Source of the DNA: Phellopilus nigrolimitatus
Taxonomy: Eukaryota; Basidiomycota; Agaricomycetes; Hymenochaetales; Hymenochaetaceae
NCBI GenBank assembly: GCA_021029095.1
Contig: JAJOHG010000255.1
Location: 1-36,736, forward strand
Direction of reading: 5' to 3'
DNA length: 36,736 nucleotides
In this document: positions 24,382 through 34,600 of the stretch, one piece after another
Position numbering within the stretch: position 1 is the first letter of the stretch
How the letters are laid out: each line of letters begins with the position of its first letter
Program-made: the position numbers and the translations under genes
The notes under the pieces: model-generated
Databases searched by the model: none
The model's input: the letters and a program-made list of their open reading frames with translations, nothing else
Told to the model about the DNA's origin: nothing

Positions 24382-24539
24382 GACGCGCCAAAAGTAGAAG
24401 CATATAGTGAATCTGAATCTAAAAATGACGCGCTGCGCCTTACGCCACGTCACGTGCACGCCTCGAGGCTCGAGGCTCCTCGCCGTTGTCTACGGGTCCG
24501 TCCGCGCTGTCCGACTGTCCGACTCCGCGCTGTCCGACA

Positions 24540-25982
24540 ATGACGTCCGCGATCAAGCGCGCCGTGCTCGACGGCAGCACGCTCGAGGGTGGCGGGCAGA
24601 TCCTCCGCAACGCGGCCGCGCTCGCGGCGCTGCTATCCACGCGCGTCGAGATCAGCAACGTGCGCGAGAACCGACCGCAGCCCGGCCTCAAGGCCCAGCA
24701 CGCGTCGGGTGAGCCCCACAGTCCACTCCCCTTTATATAGCTCGTCATCGCGGGACGGTCAGCAGACGCTAATATTAATGCTGACGCGCACGCTGCGCAG
24801 GCCTCCGGCTCGTCGCGGACATCTGCGGTGCTGCTGCAGAGGGCCTCGACAAGGGCGCTCGCACAGTCTCCTTCGACCCCGGCCCCGTCCGCGCGGGCGA
24901 GTACACAGCCGACCCCGGCACCGCCGGCTCAACGGCCCTTCTTCTCCAGATCGCCCTCCCGTGCCTTCTCTTTCCGGAGCGCCCGTCGCCCGAGTCCGAG
25001 TCCGAGTCCGAGTCCGAGTCCAAGTTTGAGGCGCCCGGCGCCTCCACGCTCACCCTGCGCGGGGGCACAGACGCACCGTACGCCCCGCCCGCCGACTACG
25101 CGCGCGCCGTCCTCCTCCCCTTCCTCCACCGCCACTTTGCCCTCCCCCGCGAGCACCTCACCCTCGCCGTCGTGCGCCGCGGCTTCGCCCCGCACGGCGG
25201 CGGCGAGCTGCGCGTGCGCGTCCCGGGCCTAAGCGCGGGCGCCGCCCTCCCGCCCGTCACCCTCACCGCGCGCGGCGCCGTCGCCGCCGTGCGCGGCCGC
25301 GCGTACGCCGCAGGCCCGCTCCCCCGGCGCGTCGCGGAGCAGATGCGCGACGCCGCGCTGGCGGAGCTCGCGCACCTGGCCGCGCCGGACGCCGAGACCG
25401 ACGCGCAGGGGGAGCTCGCGCACCTGGCCGCGCCGGACGCCGAGACCGACGCGCAGGGGGAGCTCGCACACCTGGCCGCGCCGGACGCCGAGACCGACGC
25501 GCAGACGGCGCCCCCGACCGTCAGCATCGACGTGCTCGCGGACGAGCGCGGGAAAAACCACAGGCCCGGCTCGGGGATCGTGCTGTGGGCCGAGACCTCG
25601 ACGGGCTGCATCCTCGGCGGCAGCGCCCTCGGCTCGAAAAAGGCGTCCGCCGCCGAGACGGGCCGCGCTGCCGCCGCCGAGCTCCTGCGCAATCTCGAGC
25701 ACGGCGGCTGCGTCGACGAGTACATGCAGGACCAGATGATCATCTTTCTTGCTCTCGCCAAGGGCAAGTCGTCTGTCAAGACCGGTCCGCTTACACTCCA
25801 CACACGGCAAGCACCGTTTTTTCGCCGAAGACTTATAATTTGTCTAATACCTGCCCTTCAGAACCGCGATCTGGGTTGCCGAGACCCTGACTGATGCTAA
25901 ATTTCAAGTATCTGAACTCCAAGAAGACGGAGGACAGATGCTGATCTCATGCGATGGTATCGGGCTCGAGGGGCGTTTGTGA
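24540..25982 (+). CDS. RTCA: RNA 3'-terminal phosphate cyclase
   Basis: ATP-dependent enzyme that converts RNA 3'-phosphate ends to 2',3'-cyclic phosphate; RtcA rather than the nucleolar Rcl1 branch. Three exons (24540-24708, 24801-25806, 25862-25982) give 431 residues, longer than the usual 340-370. Motifs in order: LDGSTLEGGGQILRNAAALA, ISNVRENRPQPGLKAQH, PGTAGSTALLLQIALPCLLF, RGFAPHGGGELRVRV, AETSTGCILGGSALG, DEYMQDQMIIFLALA and TGPLTLHTRTAIWVAE. The His in TLHT aligns with the family nucleophile. The presence of that His and of the RTAI junction argues for the active RtcA type. The extra length comes from an SE-repeat and a triplicated 16-residue unit. Intron 2 requires a GC donor to give HTR-TAI exactly. 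GC content of exon 2 is extremely high. Confidence 0.93.
25004..25021 (+). repeat. Short hexanucleotide repeat (Ser-Glu) in RTCA
   Basis: Successive GAGTCC units encode an (Ser-Glu)n acidic run at an internal loop between LLFPERPSP and KFEAPGAS. The boundaries are approximate. Confidence 0.75.
25364..25507 (+). repeat. Triplicated 48-bp coding minisatellite in RTCA
   Basis: Three head-to-tail 48-bp units (25364-25411, 25412-25459, 25460-25507), each encoding ELAHLAAPDAETDAQG; the last ends in T instead of G. Units 1 and 2 are identical, and unit 3 differs by one silent G to A and by its final codon. Because the unit is a multiple of three, the cyclase frame is kept. It sits between the MRDAAL helix and the VSIDV strand, a region of variable length in RtcA proteins. 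The near-identity suggests recent, possibly ongoing, expansion. Confidence 0.95.
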
Positions 25983-26174
25983 CGTTAGGAACCGAAAAAG
26001 GTATACGAGTCCAGAGTCCAGTTGTATTGTTATTATTCCAGCCGTGATATCTATAAAACACTGTACACACCGCAGAACACATTATCGCGTGCTGTGGGCC
26101 ATCCGCAGTAACACTTTCGTCCACCGATAATCAAACATGCGCCATAAATACAGAAAGACACCAACTATTGATCA

Positions 26175-27656
26175 TCATCGGCTCCAAGACAACAGCGACA
26201 TGTCGCCCAGCCGTCTGAGACAGAAGTGAAGGATGAGTTTATGTCGAGCAGCCTTACAAAAGCAACGTACCTTGGTTTGGCTAAATGTCTTATAAGACCA
26301 AGAACGCCCAGCAGGACGAAGATGCCAGCGGCTACGACATATGCCCAACCCAAAAACGGGTTCTTGCCGCCCATCCACGATACTGTGGAGATTACGATCG
26401 ACTTCGTACCCTTGTAAGGCTTTACGGGGAAGTCTGAACAAGACAACAGAAGCGTTCAGTCAGCTTTCTGAGTGGATTGAGGGGCACAACATACTCATGA
26501 ACGCCGAGATCTGGTACGTCCCCTTCAAAAGCTTATCCTGGTCATTCCGCCCGTAGAGCTTCGTGAACGTCGGCAGGCCCGCCGTGCGCATCCAGTTCTG
26601 GAAGTGTTCGTCATCGTGCAGGTTCGGCAGATTCGACGCGGTGTAGTTGTCCGGGAAACGCTGCATCCAGTTCGGAGGTGGTAGGATGTCCGACGGATCG
26701 TAGGCCGGAGCGCCGTACTTCTTCGCCTCCCCCGGCCAAGCGATGCCCTTCTCAGAGAAGGTGTAATTGCTATTTGTCGAGCCGTCGCTCGAGACGGCCG
26801 TCAAGTTGGTAAATGTATCTAAGAGGAGAGCGTAAGCATATATTGGCAAAGAGTAAGCGGGCCAAGACATGCCGTTGAAAAACGAGTTTGCGATAAGTCC
26901 GCACGGCCAGACCGCCTTGCCATCCCTCACGGCAAGAGGCTTGCAGTCGCCGCTGCTCAACGTGTCCACCGATACGAATTGCCCTTTCAACTGCGTCGTG
27001 TCGATGCTCTTCACGTACCGCCGGTGGTTCTGGAAGAAGTTCGTGAGCTTGTAGTAGAGCAGCACCGTCGCGTCGAGGTCGGCGGGCACGTCGAATTGGA
27101 TGAAGCACTGCGACCGCTGCGCGATGTCCGCTGCGCCGGAGTTATTCACAAACGCCCACTGTGGTGTGCTGACCGGCAGCTTCGCGTCGGACGAACGCAG
27201 GCGGTACCCGAAAGTTGGCATGTCTACGAAGTTGAGCGAGTCGGCCGAGGAAGGGGTGAGCGTGTCGCAGTCGGTGTAGTCGAGCGTTATCTCGCTGACC
27301 TGGAGCGGGGGACGTGAGCCGTTACGAAGAACGATGCGAACTGCTCGTACTCACCAGGCTACTTCCCCAGATGAGCAGCCCCCCAATTGGCCCGAAGAGT
27401 ATTCCAATGATGAGAAGCGTAGGGAGGACAGTCTTGGGCGTGAGGATAGGCTGCCATGCTTTGAGCCGCTGCTGCTTGAAGGCCGTGTCTGCAGGAAAAG
27501 CGTGAGTGCGGTAAGAAAGTGCGCAGTGGACAAGTGCGGGAGCAAGTGCTCACTCGCGGGCCTGCGCCAGCCGCCCTTCTGCTTGGCCGGCTGGTCAGAG
27601 CTGTCGTCCTCGCCCTGGCCGTTATTGGGATCTTTGCGACGTCTGAAGAGGGCCAT
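26175..27656 (-). CDS. CDC50: Cdc50/Lem3-family subunit of P4-ATPase flippase
   Basis: Beta subunit that chaperones type IV P-type ATPases for lipid flipping at Golgi, endosome or plasma membrane. Six exons (27656-27554, 27488-27355, 27299-26873, 26818-26495, 26433-26271, 26214-26175) give 396 residues, the normal length. The protein has a basic cytosolic N-terminus and a first membrane span ([22 protein letters not shown]). A large lumenal loop follows with [32 protein letters not shown] sites and MQRFPDNYT. The second span is [22 protein letters not shown], then a short Arg-rich tail. Cys pairs typical of the loop are present (DCDT, QCF, DCKP, PCGLIA). Intron 3 is inferred to be 54 nt with a GC donor. 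Confidence 0.93.
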
Positions 27657-27999
27657 GGCGAGTGTAGAAAGAAAGATGCAGCCAAGGCTGTGAGTGTGTG
27701 TGTGCGATGATGAGACCGCCGCCGACGCCCGCGCCGTCACGACCGTAACTAGTCTGTGACAGTGCATTACTAAGTGCTCCGGGGATTCGGACGGCGATCG
27801 TGGGCACAAGCTGTTTCTGTCATCCGCTAATTCCGCTCGCAATTCCATTTATTATGTAATGGGCTATAGGGAAACAGCCTTCGAAGATAACATATATACA
27901 GTATACAAGAAAAAATCTAGTGGCAAGAGAGGACTGCGAAGGGTATAACAGTAAAAGTCCAGATATGATGCATGAGTCATGATTTGTCGTACAGTCCTG
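27657..27999. other. Intergenic region between HOOK and CDC50 genes
   Basis: 343 bp serving as CDC50 promoter and HOOK 3' flank. It contains a short GTGTGTG run near 27,690-27,702. No gene or clear promoter motif can be assigned. Confidence 0.4.
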
Positions 28000-30900
28000 T
28001 CAACGTCGTAAAAGTGATCCACCCAGCTGAAGAAGCAAACGCGGTCAAAACTCATTTTTTTAAAGTGCAAACATGAGAAACAATACGACGTACATTCCTC
28101 CGTTGTTGCCCCAGCCAGCTCGAGGGGCCAAATTTCTGCTGCTGACTTTGGGTAGCGAGGTGTTCCACGGCTCTCTGCTCCCCTAGTCTCTGCATGAGAT
28201 CAAGCATGAGGCGCTGCTCTCTATCGTAGCGTGCTTGCGTGTCTTCTATGGTTTTCTGTAGTATCGCGTTTAGGTGAGATACTCATCACAAAAGGAAGAT
28301 GACTACACACCTTGTATCGTTCAATTTCGTCTTCGAGGATCTTCAGTTGCGACTTTGAGACACTCTCAATATCGTCAAAGGTGCCCTAGCGGAGAGAAGG
28401 ATTTTAAAATGGGAGAATATTAGTGAAAATAACGACTTACAGGCGATCCAGCATTCGAGCGTGTTTGCTCTGCACGGAACAGCTTGTCCTGCTGTTTGAT
28501 GAACTAGTCGGGCGCGTGAACTTCATCTCAGAATTAAAATAAATTAAAATACTCACGTTTCTTGCTTTCGACAATTTGCTCTGGGTGGTAGAAAGCTGTT
28601 CTTTCAACACGACGTTCTCCTCGTGGAGCTTTAAGATGCGCGCTTTGACATCTTCTGGCACATCCTTGCCGTTGATCGACGCTCGTAAATCACTGTATGT
28701 CATACCGTCAGTCAACTTGGTTATGTCATTAATCGACTGCAGCCGTACCTGAAGTTGCGTTCCCGCTCCAGCATCTTCTCTCTTTGCCCGATCCCATCGC
28801 TCTGCAGTGTAATCTTCTCCAGTAGAAGCCCGTTAATCTGCTCGAGCTGCATCTTGTTTTTATCCGAGAGCTCCTTGATGTGGCTTTGCAGCTTCTCCAT
28901 ATCAGCTTCCAAACCCGCCTTATCCTCGTTCACGGAATCGCGCAGGACGGCCAGGATCTCTACCTGGTCCTTGTTGACAAGGGTGACTGCATTATAATTG
29001 TATTTCAGAGAAATGGCGATGTCCACGAGGAAGATTACTCACGGTCAGATTTCGCGATGGTCAACTCCTTCGATTGGCCTTCGAATTTCACTTCCAGCTC
29101 AGCATGCGCCTTTTTCAGAGCATCGAGTTGATCAACAGTTTCGTTGAGCCGCTGCCTCAAGGCGATAGCAGCCTCCGCCCTTTAGTTCATTTGAGCATGA
29201 ATATTTAAGAACAAATTCAAAAAGGAGGAGAACGAACCCATCGCCCAGCGACTTGCCGCTCCTGATTTCCTCCAAATCTCTTTGCATCACCAGCTTTTCT
29301 CGGTGTGCACCCAGGTAGTCCGCTTCGTACCGTGCTTTCATGCGGTTTGCGTCATCCAGCAGATTTTCGAGCACCAATATCCGGCTTGTATCCGCCTGGT
29401 TCGTCCTTGCCGCTTCGAGGTCACGTTTGAGCTTCCGAATCTCGAGTTTGAGATCTGTCATCGTCCGCCCTGTCAAAGCATCATCGAGCTCGCCCCCGAG
29501 ACCGTGACTAGGGTCATCATCATCTTGATTGGGTGAAGCAAGAAGCTCTGGCTCTGCCGATTCAGATTCACTCGCAGAATCATGGCTGTCATTTGGTTGT
29601 GGATACACGTTCTTGCTGACTGGACGGACAGAGGTGAGTTCGAGCTCTTTTACGCGTTCCTGGTACAGCTCCAGGGCCTCGTTGTCCTTCTGGCGTTCCT
29701 CAGCAGAAATCTTAAGGAGAGTGCGAGCTTGTTCGAGCTCGAACTTAAGGCTGTCGATCTCCCTATTCTTCGTAGAGCCGCGTGCCTCTAGATCAGCGAT
29801 TTGGTACTTGTATGACTCCAATAACGGCTTGAACGCGGACACCTTCCGATATTCTTCCTCCAGCGAAGCATTTTTGTCGACGAGAGATGCATTTTGCTCC
29901 TCAAGGGCCTGGCAGACTCAGATGAAGCGAGACAGATAACATATATTTTGCGATGAGAATTACCTTTATTCGTCTCCTCAGGTCTGCACTCTCTTCCAAT
30001 TTTTTCTTGTACTTCTCCATCACATTCTCTGTCTTCTGCAGTTTATCTGCAGCATGGCGGTATCTAGGCATTAGAGTTCAGTTTAACCGCTAGCACCGAA
30101 AGAAGAACAGAGTCACCCACTCGTCCACTTGGTCCTTTAATCGCACCGCTTCGTCGGCGTAAACTTGTAGTTCTTCGACTTTGTGGTGAAGGTCTTCCAC
30201 TAAACGGTGATGTTTGTCCAACTCAGCTTCCGCCACGTTCAAGTTATCTTCGCTCTTCTGGCTATAAGGTGTGTTTACCGTCAGATAAGAAACCTGATTT
30301 TTGTTAGGAAAAGAAGAGCTCACAGGTCAATTCTTAATCTATCAATCTCGGCTCTCATAATACTGTCTGCCTTCTCACTTCGCCGATCGTCCACCTCCCG
30401 TCTAAGATCCCGCAACCGAGAAAGAGCATCCTCCTTTTCGGCCACAGCATCGTCGTAGTTCGTTTGCAGTGTCCGCTGCCCTTCGAGCAAATTCTTATAT
30501 ACACTTTCGATCGTTTCCTTCTCTGCGAGGATGCGACTTCGGTCTGACTGTATTTGGTAGTAATGGTCGTCGCTAGGAGGTGCATTAATTGCTGGTAGCA
30601 TACAAGGACGTGCATGCCTGAAACGCACTCGTTCATGGTTCCGCTCCCGATTTCAGGAGTAGAGTTATTTGGCTTGAGCTTGGACATGGACTGCGAGAAT
30701 ACATGAGCAATGCACGCACACACGCATGCTCCTCCACTTCTCCACACAGACTCACCTGCTCTATCGCTTTCATAAGACAATGTTGATTCTCCTGGCTGAG
30801 CATCTGTATTTTATTGATGATCTCCCTGTTGCGCGCGCTCTGCACGGCAATGACGATGGTTAGCCTGCACATCGCGAGTGAGGCTGATGCGTCTTCGTCC

Positions 30901-31269
30901 TTGGCCATGGCCTGCAAGTCGGGCACTTCCAGTGCGGTCGTCGGTTGGCGGAGGATGTCGGTGTAATATTGAGTCATGAGGCGGTAGAGGCGCTTCAGCG
31001 TGCCGAAGCGGAGCACCCAGTTGTCGGTGGCCTGCGCGGACGAACGTGAGGGTTGGCGGAAGTACTGTGCATCCCTACAGCAGTAACAAGATGTCAGCAT
31101 TGTCATAGCCCGTACATACACCAGCGTTGACTGGCACTTACACGACCTGCAGGATTTCGAAAAGTGGTGTGCCATCGCACAGGTCGGAGAGGGACACGAT
31201 TGGCCGACTGAGCTCAAAAGTTGCGAGGAGGGCGAAGAAGGCATCCTGCTCCTTCTGTGACTCTGCCAT
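28000..31269 (-). CDS. HOOK-family dynein adaptor, coiled-coil protein
   Basis: Likely fungal Hook protein (like Aspergillus HookA), linking dynein to early endosomes on microtubules. Fourteen exons (31269-31142, 31074-30756, 30690-30629, 30572-30324, 30261-30121, 30063-29964, 29908-29238, 29179-29043, 28986-28749, 28692-28557, 28503-28441, 28385-28311, 28255-28094, 28026-28000) give 835 residues. The N-terminal HOOK domain has SLSDLCDGTPLFEILQVVD, NWVLRFGTLKRLYRLM and REIINKIQML. A coiled coil with heptads runs from about residue 180 to 760 (for instance VEELQVYADEAVRLKDQVDEYRHAADKL). An acidic Ser/Asp/Gln insert lies inside it (SESESAEPELLASPNQDDDD). The C-terminus reads SSWLGQQRRN followed by LGGSLLRR. 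The last coding exon of 27 nt is inferred from good splice signals; read-through would instead add a short tail. Confidence 0.88.
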
Positions 31270-31613
31270 TGCACAGGACGAGCTCGCGCTGGCGCTATCG
31301 ACGTCGTTCAGGCCGATGAAACGAGTGCTGCCAGAGAAATGTTACAGATGAGTTGCCAGGAACCGTAGTGCAACGCAAATCACGGTCGCGTCGCCGAGAT
31401 TGGTCCGAGTAAGCCAGTAACCGTGCATCCACAGAGCACACGTTCTGAAAGAAAGAAAAACTCGTAACTCTTCGTTTTTAAATACGTTATTTGATACAAT
31501 ACAATGTGCAATAGACTGTAGTAAGAAAGAGAATAGAAATCGAGAGTACCGACAAAGAACAAAAACCAAAGAGAGCAAACGACAAATATCAGAGCTAAGT
31601 ATGTACTATTAAT
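31270..31613. other. Intergenic region between NOT1 and HOOK genes
   Basis: 344 bp: promoter and leader of HOOK and the 3' flank of NOT1. The half next to NOT1 is AT-rich. No separate gene is visible. Confidence 0.45.
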
Positions 31614-34600
31614 CTAAGGAAATACACTGCGCGCAACCTGTTTGACGCCCATAAGTACATGCTCGAGTATCATGAAGGAGAAAGAACGCACGTTGTCTAA
31701 CATGAGTGTGACCTCAGGTGCTACACGGACGAATTCCTTGTTCCAGAAGTCATACTTGGAGTTGCGCAACAGCTCGATGAAGGTGACTAGAGCCCCCCAT
31801 GGGTGCGGACGGTGTACAATGAACCGCTCCAGGAGCACCCTGGTCATGATCTCCTTGAAGCGCTCGTCCTTAGCCTCAGCGAATAGGTACAGCAGAATTG
31901 AGCTGAACCAGTGCGTGTGGGCATTCGGATAGCGCAGGTGAAGGATTATTGAGCCGATCAAGTGGTGCTGACCTGAAAATATCAACCAAGAGGTTCGTCA
32001 GCTTCCAACTAACAACTGTAGCAAGATTTCAGCGCATACCTTCGTAGTCCAAGTTGAACGCCAAGTACGTCAAAGCAACCACACCAGGGTCGGTCGGGAC
32101 GAAGAGTGACGAACCGCTCCGAGCCTTGGCTTGCGCAACGGAAGACACGCCAATGTACATGACGACCGCATTCATCAGCGACAGGTTATACGCCTCCTCT
32201 CCCGTCACACCGGGTACATGCAGACGGTCCTTCAATGCCGCAAGGGATGTCTGCGTGACACGATTCAGGAGGCACTGATCCAGGTATCCCCTGAGATCGG
32301 CATTTTTAAGGATGAGAGTGAAGTCCGACAAGATAGGAGGGATCGGGCCCATCTCGGGGATAGTGTCGAATTTCATGCTGCGTAAGTGAGGGTCGGGGAG
32401 ATTAACAGACGTTGGGAAGGCACTGAGGATGACGTTGCGGAGTTGAATACAGCGGGACGGGATGGTATCACAGAGGGTGAAATAATATTCACTGAGGAAG
32501 TCAGGGAAGTCGTGAAGGAGGACTAGGAGGAGACGAAGCGTGCCGCGATAAAGGTTGCGTGATGCAATCGTCATGCTCGCGGACTTAAGGAAGGGCGCAA
32601 GGAATTTAAATAGGGCGAGCAGCAACTTGTGGAATGCAGACCATCCCTCGCGATTTTCGGACGACAGTAACTTGGGCATAAAAAGGCGGTGCGAGATCAA
32701 GGTCATCCAGGAGAAAGCGAATCCGGGGAAGTAGACCGGCTGCAGCGAGCTGAACGTGTCGCTGAGCGCAATCAGTAGGTGGAAGTACACGCTCCCAAGT
32801 TGCACCTCAAGTAAATGCAAGTCGCTCAACAAGCTAGAGAAAAACCGGAAGAATGGCTTCTGTTGGAAAGCAAGCCCTTGTTCTTCATGCCTGTTTGCAA
32901 CGACTAGCACGATGATGGAGAGAATTTTCGTGAAATAATGAACCTTGGCCTGCAGATTGTTGGCTCCAGAGGCATCGCCGTGATACTTGATGATATACAC
33001 AATGAGCCTGGACATCGCATCCAAAGCAAGGAATGAGTGCTCAAAGTCGCCTGCCGCAATGCACTTCGCGTAGTGGCTGATGCTGGACTCCGCGCAGACA
33101 CGGAAGAAGAGCGACGACATGTCTTCCAGCTTGAGAATCCCTTGCTTCGATAGCTGTGTTACATAAGGCACAAACATTTTTTCCGGAGCAGACGATCGCT
33201 GGAAGACGCCGACCCACTGCTGGAAGCACTTGAGAAGATGTGCCTGGAGCTGTTCATTCTCCTGCTTGGTCTCCGAGCTAGCCACGCGAGTCGGCTGGCC
33301 CTGACCAGTATGCAACTCCGTCAGCAGTTGTACAACCCTGTTCATATGTCAGTATTATGCGTCGGCGATGGAAAATGCAGACATACGATTCTGTTGCCTT
33401 GCTAGACGTCACGAGCTGCGCCAATGCGTCCAAAGTGTACGGAAATTGTTGCTGGGTCGCAATAGGCGGCTCACTCGTAAGACAGTCCCGAATGAGGCCA
33501 GCAGCAAATTCCTGCAGATTCGGACGAGCATTAGGATTGTTGAAAAGCAGCTTGGCGAGCTGGTGGTCTTCGTCTGTGACGGTGATCAGCTGCTGCCGAA
33601 GAAGTGTCACAGTGACCGGGATATTGAATTTGCGCTGCAACAAAAATCAGAACTCAGAAGAAAGCGGAAGTAATCCAATGGGAAACACACCTCATCTTCA
33701 GCGTAAATTAACCAGGTGATCGCTTCCTTCGCGACTTCCTCGAAGGATTGACACAGTCGATCAAGCAGAGCAACATATATTTCTCTCCCCAACTGGGAGG
33801 GGGTCTTGTAAAGATGCTGCACGATTTTTTGGGACATGACCAGCGGAGTGCGGACAGGGTCAATGCATTCCACAGCCAAAGCGAGGATACGGTGGACGTA
33901 GGTACGGATTTCGTGGCTGGGAGGGACAACGGCGAGGGAGGTGTAGGGAGTCTCGGAAAGGTTTGCTTCCAATTTTGCGACCAAAAGCTGTGCGAACGTC
34001 AGTACCAATGGCATGAATATGCAGAAAGAAAAGAATGCATACGCTGAACTGTTCTTGGGCGGCATACGCAGAGTTTGTCGCAGCTACTTGAGGGTCGGGT
34101 AAGGGGGAGGCGGGGTACCCAGGTGGCGCCACAGCTTCGGCACGGGCATACTGCACAGTAGAACCAGGGCGACTGGCAACACGGCGCTTGGTGTCGAAGG
34201 CTTTATCCAGATCAACAACATCAGGTCAGCTCCGAATCATTAATAACATAAACTTCGCACTTACCGAAATCCTCGTATACGCGGAGCTGGTGGGGCTGTA
34301 GGCCATTGGGTTTGATACGCAAAGGGTCGGGCAGGCTGCTTATGAACGGCGTCTGACCTGCAAGCGGGTCCCAGAACGTCTGGCCGGGGCGTATCTCGCG
34401 GTGACGCCTGCGTGCCTCGAACGATTGCAAGAGTGCATTGTCCACCTCCCTGATCGCACGATCCATCGCGGCCTTCTCGATTGCCTCGCAAGCCACGTCG
34501 ACGTTGTCTTGGACAATAAGCAGAATGACCTGCTCGGGCACCATCTGGTCGGTGAAACCGTGATCGGCGAGGTACGACCTGACGTGGGCAGGCATGTTTG

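Noticed and set aside
25096..25810. Two long - strand frames opposite the RNA cyclase
   Set aside because: Very high GC content removes stops from other frames. The + strand carries the cyclase motifs in order.
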